From contig WNNJ02000950.1 of assembly GCA_012934845.2 (NCBI GenBank), forward strand, positions 62,001-126,000: DNA of 64,000 bases, written 5' to 3'. The DNA is from Pomphorhynchus laevis (lineage: Eukaryota > Acanthocephala > Palaeacanthocephala > Echinorhynchida > Pomphorhynchidae). Shown piece after piece: positions 1 to 10,740 of the stretch (the stretch's first letter is position 1; every line of letters begins with the position of its first letter). The position numbers were made by a program, and so were the translations under genes. The notes under the pieces were generated by a model. It made no database searches, was not told where the DNA came from, and was given only the letters and a program-made list of their open reading frames with translations.

Positions 1-1
1 T

Positions 2-693
2 GAACTGGTAAAATCGTCGCGTTGGTCAACTATATCTGCTATAATGAAACGTATTGGGCGTGAACATTTCTTTAATTTGATCACATCGTTTTATCCGATT
101 ACCTCACTTTCAAAAGAGATATCGTTTCACTTCCATATCGGCGACTTATTTGGTGCAGCTCTGATTCTAGACGCAGTTAAGTAATATCCTTATCTAATGT
201 TAGATAAAATATCTACTACTAATAATTTTGCTATTTTTCTAGGCAGCTACATCACATCTCGACCGCTATGCGATTTTAGATTTGAACTTTCTTAAGCACT
301 TGAACGTAATGATTGGACTATGTTTTGAAAAATTTTCTCCGTTTAAGCTCAGGGACTATGCAAAGACAAATTTAAACGCTTCAGAAGACCAATTTAGTAA
401 AGCCTTAAAACCTACCATTTCGAAATTTATAAAAAGATACAACCCATTACCGAGAGTTGTATTTATTTGTCAGCGTTTAAAAGAGGAAAGGTCTACAATA
501 TTCAGTGGAAATGTAAGTAGCAATGTACGTGTGCTTTGAATGACTTTTGTTTCTGATCAATATTTGTAATAAACACATATTATTTTTTAAAAAGATATAA
601 ATCTCGCTTATAAACAATTGTTTTAGAAATTGACGAGCGAGGAAACAATTTGTTTAATGAATTTTCGAATACAACTGCTTTCATCATCAGATT
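2..693 (+). CDS. Unidentified multi-exon host gene, 5' end outside window
   Basis: Three short open stretches join in one frame through plausible introns. Exon a runs from the window edge to 175 (donor GTTAAG), exon b is 243-512 (acceptor TTTTTCTAG, donor GTAAGTAG, 90 codons, phase 0), exon c is 627-693 (acceptor TTGTTTTAG, donor GTAAGTAG). The introns are 67 and 114 bp. The joined product starts mid-protein and is hydrophobic-helical in character with segments such as FFNLITSFYPIT, KFIKRYNPLPRVVFICQRL and EETICLMNFRIQLLSS. I do not recognise the family. No further exon could be joined in phase downstream; a Naiad-type PLE scrap and a pseudogene follow. The exon structure is an inference from splice signals plus frame; the open frames are seen directly. 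Confidence 0.5.
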
Positions 694-1527
694 GTAAGTA
701 GTTGTTATCAGGATAGGTCAAACTTATTATTATGTGACCTTTGAAATCCTAATTATATATATTTAAACTAATAAACTTTTTATAAGTTTCTTGGTTTATT
801 AATATTTACAATTGAAAAAGGCCCAAGGGCGAAACGTTAATAAGTAAATTTTTCATTTCGCTTGTGTAATATAATATTTATATTCAAATTCAAGAACAAG
901 TACTCCTCGAGGGTCCCAGCAACAGTGAATACCTTAAATTATGTTATATATATCAGGTAAACTTATTATGTTATATATAGTCGTAAACTTTTGTAAAATG
1001 TTTATATATATTTAAGTCCGTTTCCTTTATAGATTTGCACAATGACTGATCAAATCGATTTGGATTTTTTTGTAACAATTACATCTGTAAATTGAATATT
1101 TCGCCTTCTAGATATCACTTGTAATCTGATGTGTTTAGTGATTAAAGTTGCTAATTAATACGGCACGTTTTAAATTATATTGCATATAATATAAATATAT
1201 AATATAAATTCAAATTATATGTATATTATATTTAAAGAATTTCATAGTATAGAAATTTCGGTAATAGTGTTTGATAACTTAAAATTCAAAATTTTATGGC
1301 TCGTGATATTGATATTTCATTCAATTCTTAGTTTCCAGGCGCATTTCGAAACATAAAGTTTAATTATCTTAACTAAAAGTTATTAATAATTATAAAATTG
1401 TAAAATTATTATTTATTTTAGAAAATAAATAATACATACATAATAAATTCTACATACATTTTACTTTTGTAATTTATTGGTAATAGCATTGCAGTTTATT
1501 GTTAGAACAGTTTAGAATTTTTATTTA
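694..1527. other. AT-rich non-coding stretch with a hammerhead-like remnant
   Basis: No ORF of note. At 812-838 the sequence runs TTGAAAAAGGCCC, AA, GGGC, GAAACGTT, which is the stem II hairpin and GAAA strand of a hammerhead-like motif of the kind found in PLE terminal repeats, with the CUGAUGA strand decayed. The rest is low-complexity A/T sequence with short ATATAT runs around 1180-1230. It may be intron sequence of the gene to the left. Confidence 0.35.
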
Positions 1528-1968
1528 ATGCAGAACGATGAATGGATGAAATTTAAAAATTATCACCACCAAGAAACTAAATCATACCTACTTTGTCGAT
1601 TATCATTACTACTTGAGTTTCCTTGGCAGTCTGCACACGCTTATCATTTGGCAATACTAGCTTCTAATAATATAAACTCAAAGCCGTCTATTTCAAACGG
1701 CATTATCCCGGTTTTATCTAACTATCATAATGTAATTTCAAATAAGCAGCTTCGAAAAATACTCGGTAATTTATACATTTCGTTGACATTAATAAATATA
1801 TTCATAAAATTACTATATTTAGTGCAAATTGAAAAAGAAAGAAAACTTATGAATGGGGATGCAAAGAGTAATCTTATTAAAATCCTTGATGATGATATCA
1901 AACGCGATAAAAACCAAACCGAGTATGTTCAATATTTCTTAAAATTATATATCTGCCATTTCATATAA
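1528..1968 (+). CDS. Unidentified ORF, possibly an internal exon
   Basis: A 146-codon open frame in a very AT-rich area. It has an acceptor-like TTTAATGCAG ending at 1533 and a strong donor-like GTATGTTC at 1923, so it may be an exon of about 389 bp instead of a stand-alone gene. The predicted product contains the block LLLEFPWQSAHAYHLAIL, a hydrophobic segment NLYISLTLINIFIKLLYL and a charged tail. No family is recognised. It could belong to the gene at 2-693, but I could not join the two in phase. Confidence 0.35.
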   Translation: MQNDEWMKFKNYHHQETKSYLLCRLSLLLEFPWQSAHAYHLAILASNNINSKPSISNGIIPVLSNYHNVISNKQLRKILGNLYISLTLINIFIKLLYLVQIEKERKLMNGDAKSNLIKILDDDIKRDKNQTEYVQYFLKLYICHFI

Positions 1969-2154
1969 ACAAAATCAAATATACATTTTTATATTATTAT
2001 ATTTTATTATAAGCAAGTACGCTCAACATATTCGTCCGTGATAGTATATATAATGTTTGATGAATTGTATATTATACAGTCATATTATATTAATATTATT
2101 ATATAATTAATAATCATTAATCATTATCAGTCTATTATACATATGTATCTATGT

Positions 2155-2660
2155 ATAATAGATACATATTTTAAACTAGGTTACTATAAAAATAACATCA
2201 AGCAGAAAATAGTAAAATATATAAATCAACACAATAATATTAAAAATAAATTTAAAATTATTAGCGGAAAACTTTTATGGATGGATAATAAATAATATAC
2301 TTTGTATTAGAATAAGATACTAGATAGTTATTTCAGAGGAAATACATCATTAGCATGTATTTGGCCCCGCTGCTATGTTGGGTAGAGGAATTAGGGGCCG
2401 AAACCTGATAGCATAGCAGTTCCTCCTGATGACCTCTAATTCTTATTCTGATACAACGTCTGTTATTTATTAGTCAATTCATAAAAATGACGTTTATTTT
2501 AAATTTCAATTTTTTTTTTAACTTGATATAAATTATAGAAAATCTAAAAACAATTATTAATTTTATTATTTAATTATTAAATTTTGATTTAGCATTATTA
2601 TGTTTTGTTTATTTTATAATTATATTAAATACGTAGACTCAGTTAGCTGATTTAATCATT
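2155..2660 (+). mobile_element. Naiad-type PLE, 3' end only
   Basis: The last about 40 codons of a PLE RT ORF (YFKLGYYKNN-like end, stop near 2296) followed by the 3' non-coding end that is shared with the copies at 19.1, 22.3 and 48.8 kb. It ends with the shared block near CGTAGACTCAGTTAGC at about 2632. 5' truncation is typical for PLE copies. It carries the hammerhead-type motif described separately. Confidence 0.75.
2302..2456 (+). ncRNA. Hammerhead-type core with permuted strand order, Naiad 3' repeat
   Basis: An outer 16-bp helix pairs 2302-2317 with 2441-2456. Inside it are, in order: CTGCTATG (2370-2377) and GGT-A (2381-2384), GAGGAA (2385-2390), TTAGGGG (2391-2397), GAAAC (2400-2404), CATAGCAG (2412-2419), TTCCTC (2420-2425), CTGATGA (2426-2432) and CCTCTAATTC (2433-2442). 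Helix I is TTCCTC with GAGGAA, helix II is CCTCTAA with TTAGGGG (one G-U), helix III is CATAGCAG with CTGCTATG plus ACC with GGT at the junction. All three hammerhead helices and both invariant strands are present, but the order of strands is not any circular permutation of a normal hammerhead. GAA at 2388-2390 is shared by helices I and II. Confidence 0.55.
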
Positions 2661-2797
2661 AATTAATAATTAATGATAGATGAAAGACATCATGCGTATC
2701 TTCCCATGCAACAGTAAAATCAGCATTTTCTAAATCTGCATCAAAATCAAGACGTCATTCCAGAACGGAATCTTAGAGTAAATCATCAGATTCACAG

Positions 2798-3580
2798 TTT
2801 GTTTGTCTATGCACACAGCCACTTTTGCCCGGAGAGTTCTTCGTTGTCTGCAATAATGCGGTCAATCAAGTCATTGTATATATGTGGGTATTGCATGTCA
2901 AGGAAATCTGCGCGAGGCTTACATATGCGCAAAGTGTACACAGGCTGAATCTAATTCTCACCTGTATTACATATGCCGTCAACCGTACGATGAAGAACAG
3001 TTCTACGTTGGATGTGATAGCTGTCAAAATTGATTTCATGGTTCGTGTGTAAACGTCACTCCTGAACAAGCAGAAGAAATGAAGAAATACTTTTGCAATA
3101 AGTGCCGAGATGATAAACAATTAGTGATGGACGTTAAGTTAACGGTGAAACAGACAAAATTGATATCAAAGCTGGTCAAGGATTTAAAGCAATACAAACT
3201 GGCTTGGCCTTTTTGAGAGCCTGTCAATCCGGTTAAATATCCCCACTATTACCAAATAATTACAAATCCCATGGATCTGTCCGGACTAAAGGATAACGTC
3301 AGCAAAGGCAAATATCATTCACTATCTAAATTTGTTAAAGATACGACCAGATCTTCGACAACTGCATAGTATTTAATTCCTTAGACTCAATATTCTGGCA
3401 ATGCGCTGATGGTTTGTGAAATTATTTTGTTGAACTGCTTAACAAGTTAAAGAGGAAGATAGTTGCCGAGCGTCATCGAGGAGAAAGCCGCGATGTTTTA
3501 AGCGAGTTAGCAGGTGAAATTAGTAACACTGGTGGTCGGGCTAATAAGATTAAGCCCGATGAAGATGAACCTTGAAAACG
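2798..3580 (+). pseudogene. Retrocopy of a BPTF/NURF301-like gene (PHD-PHD-bromodomain end)
   Basis: Reading the plus strand across frames gives a first PHD finger (VCLCTQPLLPGEFFVVCNN, then after a frame change GNLREAYICAKCTQ), a second PHD finger (YYICRQPYDEEQFYVGCDSC, then FHGSCVNVTPEQAEEM, YFCNKC) and a bromodomain (EPVNPVKYPHYYQIITNPMD, LSGLKDNVSKGKYHSLSKFV, then DNCIVFNSLDSIFWQC). Order and motifs match the C-terminus of BPTF, the NURF subunit that reads H3K4me3 and acetyl-lysine. TGA replaces the conserved Trp codon of PHD2 at 3031-3033; another stop lies before EPVNP and frames shift in PHD1 and the bromodomain. There are no introns across the PHD-bromodomain junction, so it is a processed copy. 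An AATAAA-like signal lies near 3670. Confidence 0.85.
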
Positions 3581-3871
3581 AGCTTAGCATTGTTGGCGCA
3601 GGCGGTTAGTTGACGGCGTTGGTTTACAATTTTAACTTTTATAGAGTTTGTAATATTTTAATATAATAGAATAAAGATATAATATTTTTTCGTATGAATT
3701 TTCATGTTTGTTTTGTTTAAATTGGTCAATTATATCAAAAATAATGTTTCTTTCGTCTATCATGTGTACTGCTAACCACCACATAGTGTTGCCTCATTAT
3801 ATCCACATTTTTGAAAATTAAAATGTTATATTTTTATCGAATTAAATAGTCACCATATGCAGCAAATTAAA
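3581..3871. other. Non-coding flank of the retrocopy
   Basis: A/T-rich DNA with no ORF. An AATAAAG-type polyadenylation signal near 3670 could mark the end of the retrocopied transcript. Nothing else recognised. Confidence 0.3.
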
Positions 3872-4051
3872 ATTGTATTTATTTTTAATACTTTGACAGA
3901 ACAAATATATAATCATGATGAAATTTTTTATTGTTAGTTCAGATAGACAAGTTCAACTAATCTATCTGAACCAACAGTTAGCTGATTAATACAATTAAAT
4001 ATTCTGGTGATTACAGATTTGTTCTGTCAAATTATTGAAAATAAATCCAAT
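3872..4051. repeat. 180-bp fold-back repeat (MITE-like)
   Basis: The ends 3872-3906 and 4017-4051 are inverted copies with about five mismatches over 35 bp. A second, inner inverted pair (GTTCAGATAGA at 3937 and TCTATCTGAAC at 3961) forms an independent hairpin. No coding capacity. The size and terminal inverted repeats suit a miniature DNA transposon, but no target duplication was established. Confidence 0.55.
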
Positions 4052-4676
4052 TTCGATTTTATGTTTATGCTTTTCAATTCAATGTAATTAAGAAAAATTT
4101 GAAGTCGCATTCCAATCTAGGAGTCTTGATGATATTTTTGTAAATCAAAATGCGTTTGAAAATCTAATGAATGTACTATTTATATACTTTCTATTCATAC
4201 ATTCCACGTCCGTTTTACGACTAGCAATGAATGTAACTACTCTATATATGTAAAAATGATACAAGATGTGAATTTTCTTTTTATTTTTTATTACTAAATT
4301 TTATATTTTGGAATGAAAAATTAGCAAAACTTAAAATTTTACTTTATTTCATCAATTTAATAATTAAATAGGTAAAAATTAATCAACTGGTTGTCGTTTA
4401 ACTTTTCTTATCCCCTTCCCTATTGATTAGCAATGTCCCCTTCCATATTGTAAATCAATATGTTGATTAACAATAACAAATTGCTAATCAATTAGATAAT
4501 TAGCTCATTAACTAGAAAATATATTAACTAGAAAATATATATAATCAATTAGATAATTAGAAAATATTTAAATTTATTATTTGAATGCACAAAAATATCT
4601 AAAATTAATTAAATTTGCAATTAATTTGTCTTTCTATTCTAAAACGTGTAGTTACTCAATTATACCAAAAATCTGT

Positions 4677-4823
4677 ATGATGAGCGGTAAACAGTTACCA
4701 ACTCCAATACCAGACTACACGAAACTATTGGTTTGCGTACAGTGCCAGTGCTACTCTGAACACTACGGAACGATAAACAACTTGATCTGTCCAGTCTGCA
4801 TGAACACATATCCTACAGAATAA
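4677..4823 (+). CDS. Small two-CxxC ORF, unidentified
   Basis: From the second in-frame ATG the product is 48 residues: MSGKQLPTPIPDYTKLL, then VCVQCQCYSEHYG, then ICPVCMNTYPTE. The CxxC pairs (VCVQC and ICPVC) spaced by about 17 residues look like a small zinc ribbon. The frame is open from 4581, but the upstream 32 residues look like translated A/T-rich DNA, so the later start is preferred. It stands alone between non-coding stretches. A host exon, a micro-gene or chance are all possible. Confidence 0.35.
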   Translation: MMSGKQLPTPIPDYTKLLVCVQCQCYSEHYGTINNLICPVCMNTYPTE

Positions 4824-5264
4824 TTACATTGCAACAAACTCATCAAATTGCGGCATCATATTAATATTTCAATTTTGTTAAACTGTTATTTATTACTGTT
4901 AGTGATTTTTATTAGCATGTACCATTTGTTTTCGTTAATTTAGCTGATTATATAAATAATATATTCTTTGTAAGCAGCAGCTCTACTTTCAATCCGGTAA
5001 ATTTGATTATAACACAATCCTTTTTTATAAATTAAATATAATAGGTTTGCAAAATATTCTATCATTTAGATTTAAAATAAATGAAATAAATACTACTAAA
5101 AACTTGAGAAATACTTATTTTTACCGTCTGTATAAAATAAGGTTTAATAATAAATACAATTCACACCTTTTATAGTTTTCGAAATAGATTTCAGAGCAGG
5201 TCATTCGAAATAGATTTCAGAGTAGGTCATTTAATCTGAGAAATTATACCGCTTCAATCAAAAA
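4824..5264. other. Non-coding A/T-rich DNA with a 28-bp direct duplication
   Basis: No ORF. A short segment containing GAAATAGATTTCAGAG is present twice in a row near 5183 and 5208. Nothing else recognised. Confidence 0.4.
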
Positions 5265-5340
5265 CATGCGTCTGCATACTAGTGTACGAATTGTGTTTGA
5301 ACTAGTGTACGAAATTCGTACACTAGTTTGCAGAAGCATG
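5265..5340. repeat. Hairpin, 28-bp arms
   Basis: Arms 5265-5292 and 5313-5340 are inverted copies (CATGCGTCTGCATACTAG paired with CTAGTTTGCAGAAGCATG) with a few mismatches and a 20-nt loop that again repeats part of the arm. No coding content. Confidence 0.6.
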
Positions 5341-5544
5341 TTTAGGATTAAAGGACAGAGCAATACCGTATCCCCTTGAATTTCTCAGATATAATAATAT
5401 TATATAAAATATGGGCATTTTCAATTTTATAATTTTATCCCGTTAGATTTCTTTGCTGAAAAAATCTTAGCTGGATTTTTCAATTTTAAATCTTTTTATC
5501 TCTTAGATTTTTTTAGTGAAAAATAAATAAAGATTTTCTTAATA

Positions 5545-7845
5545 CCACACAACCGATAAATAAATAATAATAGAAACAGCCATGAAAAAGAACCAAGTCT
5601 TAAAAAAGTAAAAGACGATTCATTTCCAAGTCTTTCTATATTACGGCCTCAGGGCCATCGGAATCTGGGCCATCCAGCCAATCCAACACGCCGCCTTCAA
5701 ACTTAACTACCCTGGGGTCTCCTCCCCCCCCGAAAAGTCTAATCGATGCGGACTATGCTCGGTAATCGCGAGATTAGGAGCTTGAGAAACCTTAGTCTTT
5801 GCTTAGGGGACGTCCTCTTTAAAAGAAGACTAATCCCGAGATAGTCCAAGTACACCAAATGCGAACTTGGGCTTTCCTATTCAATGACAGATGCTGAGCC
5901 CGTTTCAAGGCTCAGCATCTGAGCCACCTGAGATAGGATATAATGAAGGGAATGGAGATACGGTCAAATGCAGCAGAAAAGTCGAGGAAAACAGCCACAT
6001 CGAGTTGATGACTGTTATCTCGACAAAACTGATGCACTTCAACAATTGTTGAATGGACCGAGCGCCCTTTGACAAACCCATGAAAACTCGGTGGGATAGC
6101 TACGCCTACTTAAATGGACGCGGATTCTACGCGCACACGCATTTTCGCAGATGGAGATGAGAAAATTTTGAATCGAAATGGGCCGCAGGTCTTTAGAACA
6201 TGAGACCGGAATACGCTCGGGTAAAAATAATCTACTACTAATATTGATGCTAGCTACGTCGGATGGTGAGGCTAAAAGCATTGTGACGACCACTTCTCTT
6301 CTTTGATCGGTTGTTTAAAACTGACATATCCGAGAAGATAGTGGATCAAAGAATTTGGAGGTGCCCGGAAGTGGAATCCAAGAGTTGAGGATATCTGTAA
6401 CAGATAAGTCCCTGCTCCTGAAGTCACCCCAAGACGGGATTAGTTGGGGAGATTGAGTGGCTCCATAGTTATGTAGGGATAGTGACTCTTTCAAAATTAT
6501 GTAAAGGCCAACGTTCCCAATCCAACCCAAATCCCTATCCTTCCAGCAGACAAACTTCTCCTTAAATATCTTCTAAAAAGGAGACAGAGAAGGGTTAACG
6601 TGAGCAAGGCTCGCCCTATTCCTGCTTATCTGGAATCTATAACTAGAGTTCCAGTATACATTCAAGAGGACCTGTCTGGCGGAAACAGATATATTAAGAA
6701 GGTGAAGTATTTTGGCCAGGACCTTAAATTTTGTTGGAGTGGGATTGTCTAAACTTTGTTTAGAAGACTGTTTAGAAGCATTTCGCTTTTTTGAAGACGA
6801 AGCTTTCTTTGAGTATGTCGTAATATTCGTCATTGGAGGAAAACGTAACTCCTCAAACTTAGCTACAAGGTATTGAGTTAAAGTTCGCAACTTGTTTATA
6901 ATGGCCTAGTGCCTATCATCTATAAGCTTAATGATATCAGAGTTTGTCATTGTAATATCGGTAGATCTATTGGCTGATCAGGCATCAGCGAATTTGACCG
7001 TTTTGCAAGGTGATCCACAATGATGCTTTTTGTAATCTTTAAAAGAAGCTAGATTTTCTGTACCAATAAAAATGTTCACAGCCACAGTTAGAACAATGGG
7101 AAGGCAATACACACTTCCCCGAATTAACATAAGATAATCCGCAGATCTCACATGTCCGGGGACAATCACAATTAGAAGCTCAATGACCCAATTGATGACA
7201 TCCATTACAATGGGAATACATTAGGTGAACGGAATATATGAGTGTGAATGACAAATTGTGCCCCAGAAAGGGGTTACATGTACTGTTTGATAGGCATTCA
7301 GCCTGGTCAACCGACATTGAGCAAAATGCAATTTGTAATGGTAGGCCGTTTCTGCCCGTGATTGAACGTATATTATGTACTTTATAAGTAGATTCTAGAG
7401 CCCTTACATCTTCCTCTGACATAAAGGGCGGAAAATTATTTATTTTTAAAGAAGCCTGAATAGGCTTGAAAGTTGTCGTTCCGTAATCTGATAAGTTCTC
7501 GAAAAATTCTAAATAGGCTGCTGCGATGTCTGAGGTGCAGAAGGAAATGCGAACCTCAGACTCAAAATATCTTATTAAATTAAATAAAATTCAATTTTTG
7601 TAAGCAACAGTGAACTCTCTCAGGAACTTATGAAACAGATTCTGTCTTTCGAAAGGTTGTAGAAGTTTAATTATAGCAAGGTTTATTAATTTTGGCACAG
7701 GAGGTAGTTCTCCCTCCGTGCTCGAGACCAAAAACTGAGAAAAAACACCACTTACTTTTTATCTGTAGCAGAAATAATTGTTTCCATTGAGCGTTTTGAT
7801 CCTCCGATAAGTACTTTTACACTGCCCATTTTGCTTCAGTGCAAA
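5545..7845 (-). mobile_element. LINE A copy 1, internally deleted
   Basis: Read from 7845 down: ORF1 start, the ORF1 core (LPLQIAFCSMSVDQAECLS), zinc-knuckle region, then at 6573-6890 a chimeric frame in which the ORF1 tail passes directly into the endonuclease-RT spacer (NPTPTKFKVLAKILHLLN), showing a deletion of the APE domain. RT start (PKDLRPIS-type block) is at 6039-6293, the RT palm is largely deleted, and the RT C-terminal region and 3' end follow to about 5545. Several frame breaks; clearly dead. Confidence 0.8.
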
Positions 7846-8029
7846 AATCTAAGGGAAAAAATATAAAATTGAAAAAACCCACTTTGGGGTGAAACGTCAG
7901 CTAGCTTTCATTTATGCTTGCCGGTTTATTCTATCACCAATATTTCACTGCATCTATTTTTAACAGATCCCGGCATCATCAATCAACAGTAGCATCAATT
8001 ACTTATTATATATACATGGTGACTGAAAG

Positions 8030-8540
8030 AAATGAATCAAAGTCAGGTCTGTCAATTAACACCATTTTCTATAAATGCCGTATTTCGTAAGAAATTATGG
8101 ATCGTTATTTACTCAACACATCCGTGAACCACCATTATACATGACGTATTCATTAGAATCAGACGAATGTACCGACAATCCAGCAGCAACCTCTGCCTAG
8201 TGTTTAAAAATGGTCTGCGCAGCAATCGATTTGGTAAAGATCGCAAGGCTCAGTCAATTAAGCAGTATTAGAAACGCCTTCATTCACAATGTCACACAGA
8301 CAACCTAAACGACCAGTGTGTACTTCATTCTATTGATGAGTTTTGACGAGTACTCCATGATTTCGGTGCTAACGTGGTCGTCTAGAAGCGACATGGTGTC
8401 TGGAAGTCGTGAATCGAAGTCCAGTCTACCAAGCAACACAAATTTCTATAAATGCCGTATTTCGTAAGAAATCATATATCGTTGTTTACTCAGCACATCC
8501 GTGCACTACTGTTATATATAATTTGTGGTTACACCTGCTC
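8030..8540 (+). mobile_element. Retrozyme-like repeat, family R1, about 1.4 units
   Basis: The segment beginning GTGACTGAAAG at 8032 returns as GTGTCTGGAAG near 8396, a spacing of about 362 bp. Each unit carries a hammerhead block followed by a conserved tail (ATAAATGCCGTATTTCGTAA). Related units occur at 25.3-25.8 kb and as remnants at 23.5, 28.3, 35.8 and 49.6 kb. No ORF. Tandem ribozyme-bearing units of this size match metazoan retrozymes; movement by PLE RT is known for that class and inferred here. Confidence 0.6.
8290..8395 (+). ncRNA. R1 hammerhead-type motif, degenerate
   Basis: Same layout as the better copy at 25598-25684: the GAAAC strand (here CTAAAC, 8305-8310), TTCTA at 8328-8332 and TTGATGAG at 8333, then GGTCGTC and TAGAAG. 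One substitution in each invariant strand suggests it is inactive. An extra stretch with TTTCGGTGCTAA is inserted before the cleavage strand, as also in the remnant at 23.6 kb. Confidence 0.4.
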
Positions 8541-8559
8541 TAGGACACTCACTTATGTA

Positions 8560-9830
8560 CTTATAAATAAATCAATGTGTTTTCTCCACAAGGAGACATA
8601 AACACCAGGCATACATATATCTATATATATCTATATATCTTCAACAGACCAAGAAATAAAACCGAATTATTCTCGCAATATTTAAAGTCGCTACGTATGC
8701 CCAGTCATCCTATGTGTGACGACAAACTTCCACAACGGTATACGCGTTTCGCTCAAATGGAGCTCATCAGTACCGTGACTTTAATGATCATTCATAGACA
8801 CCTTAACACACGCTTAAACAGTGTTTAAAGCTCAAAAACAGAACAACCCTTAATCTCAATCATCAGAGAGAACTTAGCATGTGCTCTGTCACTAAGTTCC
8901 ATTTAATAGAAATGATGTTTTACAGTGGCACCTCCAAGTGTACAAATATAAGATATAATTTGATGTTACACCTGCCCTGGGACACCCAATGGTGCACTTT
9001 TAAAAAATCATTGTTTTCCCACAAAGAGGCATAAACACCAGGCAGCATTCTATATATCCTCATCAGACCAAGAAATAGAACCGAATTATTCTCGCAATAT
9101 TCAAAGTCGCTACGTATGCCCAGTCATCCTATGTGTGACAACAAACTTCCACGACGGTATAAGCGTTTCGCTCTAACGGAGCTCAACAGTACCGTGACTT
9201 TAATAATCATCTATTGGCCCCTTAACACACGCTTAAACGGTGTTTAAAGCTTGAAAAACAGAACTACCCTTAATCTGAAACATCGGATGGAATTTAGCAT
9301 AAGCTCTGTGCATGGCAGTGCGTATTGCAGTTTAACCATGCATCAGGCACTAAATTCCTTTTAATAGAAATGCTGTTTTACAGGGACACCTTCTTGTGTA
9401 CAAATATATAAAAAATAATTTGTTGTTACACCTGCCCTGGGACACCCAATGGTGTACTTATAAATTAATCACTATGTTTTTCCTACAAGGAGGCATAAAG
9501 ACCAGGCAGCATTCTATATATCTTCATCAGACAAAGAAATAGAACCGAATTATTCTTGCAATATTCAAAGTCTCTACGTATAACCAATTATCCAATGTGC
9601 GTCGACAAACCTTAACAACGGCAAACGTGTTTCGCTCTAACGAAGCTCATTAGTACCGTGACTCTAATAATCATCCATATGTACCTTTGCACACGCTTAA
9701 ACAGTGTTCAAAGCTCGAAAAGCACAACTACCCTTAATCTAAATCATTAGAGTGAATTGTGCATACGCTCTGTGCATGACAGTGCGTATAGCAGTTTAAC
9801 GATGCATTTATGCATTTAACTATCTTACGG
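8560..9830 (-). mobile_element. Retrozyme-like tandem repeat, family R5, about 3 units
   Basis: Units of roughly 420-470 bp repeat three times (landmarks CCGAATTATTCT at 8661, 9080 and 9548; ACACGCTTAAAC at 8807, 9228, 9695). The hammerhead lies on the minus strand of each unit. No coding capacity. The same family recurs at 28.5-29.6 kb, partly in inverted orientation. Confidence 0.65.
8735..8776 (-). ncRNA. Minimal hammerhead ribozyme, normal strand order (R5)
   Basis: On the minus strand: ACGGTA, CTGATGAG, a stem II hairpin, CGAAAC, then GCGTA and TACCGT. Helix I is ACGGTA with TACCGT, helix III is only AC with GT. This is the minimalist type-I form known from PLE terminal repeats, thought to work as a dimer. 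In this unit stem II has decayed slightly (CTC with GAG, loop changed). Sister copies near 9158-9195 and 9625-9658 have a changed CUGAUGA strand. Confidence 0.6.
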
Positions 9831-10740
9831 GTCAAATAAGTTAAGCTTGTAAGAAAGTACTCTTGATTAAATTGATTTTAGCTCATGAGTAACCAGATGG
9901 TGCGTACTCATTTTAAATCTTACTGTTTGATTTCGACTTTCTCGTATTAGGGTGCCATTCGTATAGTTTTAATTCCTCTATATTGACGTTTTTCCCCTTA
10001 TTTGTCAGATTTTGGCAAATGCTTTTACTTATTTATGGTAAAGATTTTCATCTTTATAAAATGAACAGTACTTATTCGCAATATATTTGTAGTATCGCAA
10101 AAGGGCTAAAGGTAAAGACCGCTCAGAATTTCTCAATGCTCGTTTCTCTGCCTTCTGTAGTTGATGTACAATTTTAGGTGCAAGCCATCGCGATGCTGCA
10201 GAGTTTTGGCTTTATTCTCAGACCATTTAGACAAATATTATAGTATATGGCAATAACTTATCATGTGTATATGTGCTTAGATATTAGATTATTCTTGAGA
10301 CTGTAAAATCATTTGTTGGACCTCGGTAGATATTAAGTTTAGAATTTAAGTCCCAGTTGTGATCCTCTCTAAACCATTTATTATATTATACATTGAAAAG
10401 ATCAATAACAATATAGGAACAAATAAGTTTAATCAAAAAACATTTCGCTGTTATACACACCTTTGTCATTATCTATCTAAAACAAATATGCACAAACTAT
10501 TTAGTATTTAAAAAACGACAAGTTAAAACAATCAAATATTGTGCCATGTATAAATATGTTGTTCAGTGTTCGAGCCTGGGCGAAATGTCGGTACACAATT
10601 TACATATCCATTGTTGCTCTTTTCGTTTTCTATTTTGAACTGTGCTTTGCGGCGCTGTCAGCCTTTTACATAGTAACGAATTTTTGTACGCCGATCTTTC
10701 AATGATTTTTATATAAATTAAATAATGCTATAAATAACAA
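9831..10740. other. Intergenic DNA, nothing firm
   Basis: Only short chance frames. The last 200 bp probably form the 5' end of the following PLE: CGAGCCTGGGCGAAAT near 10570 resembles a decayed stem II plus GAAA hammerhead strand. Confidence 0.35.

Noticed and set aside
2825-3227. Three overlapping short ORFs as genes
   Set aside because: They are frames of the broken BPTF-like retrocopy or its complement.
8560-9830. CRISPR-like array of repeats
   Set aside because: Repeat units are hundreds of bases long without short regular spacers, and the genome is eukaryotic.
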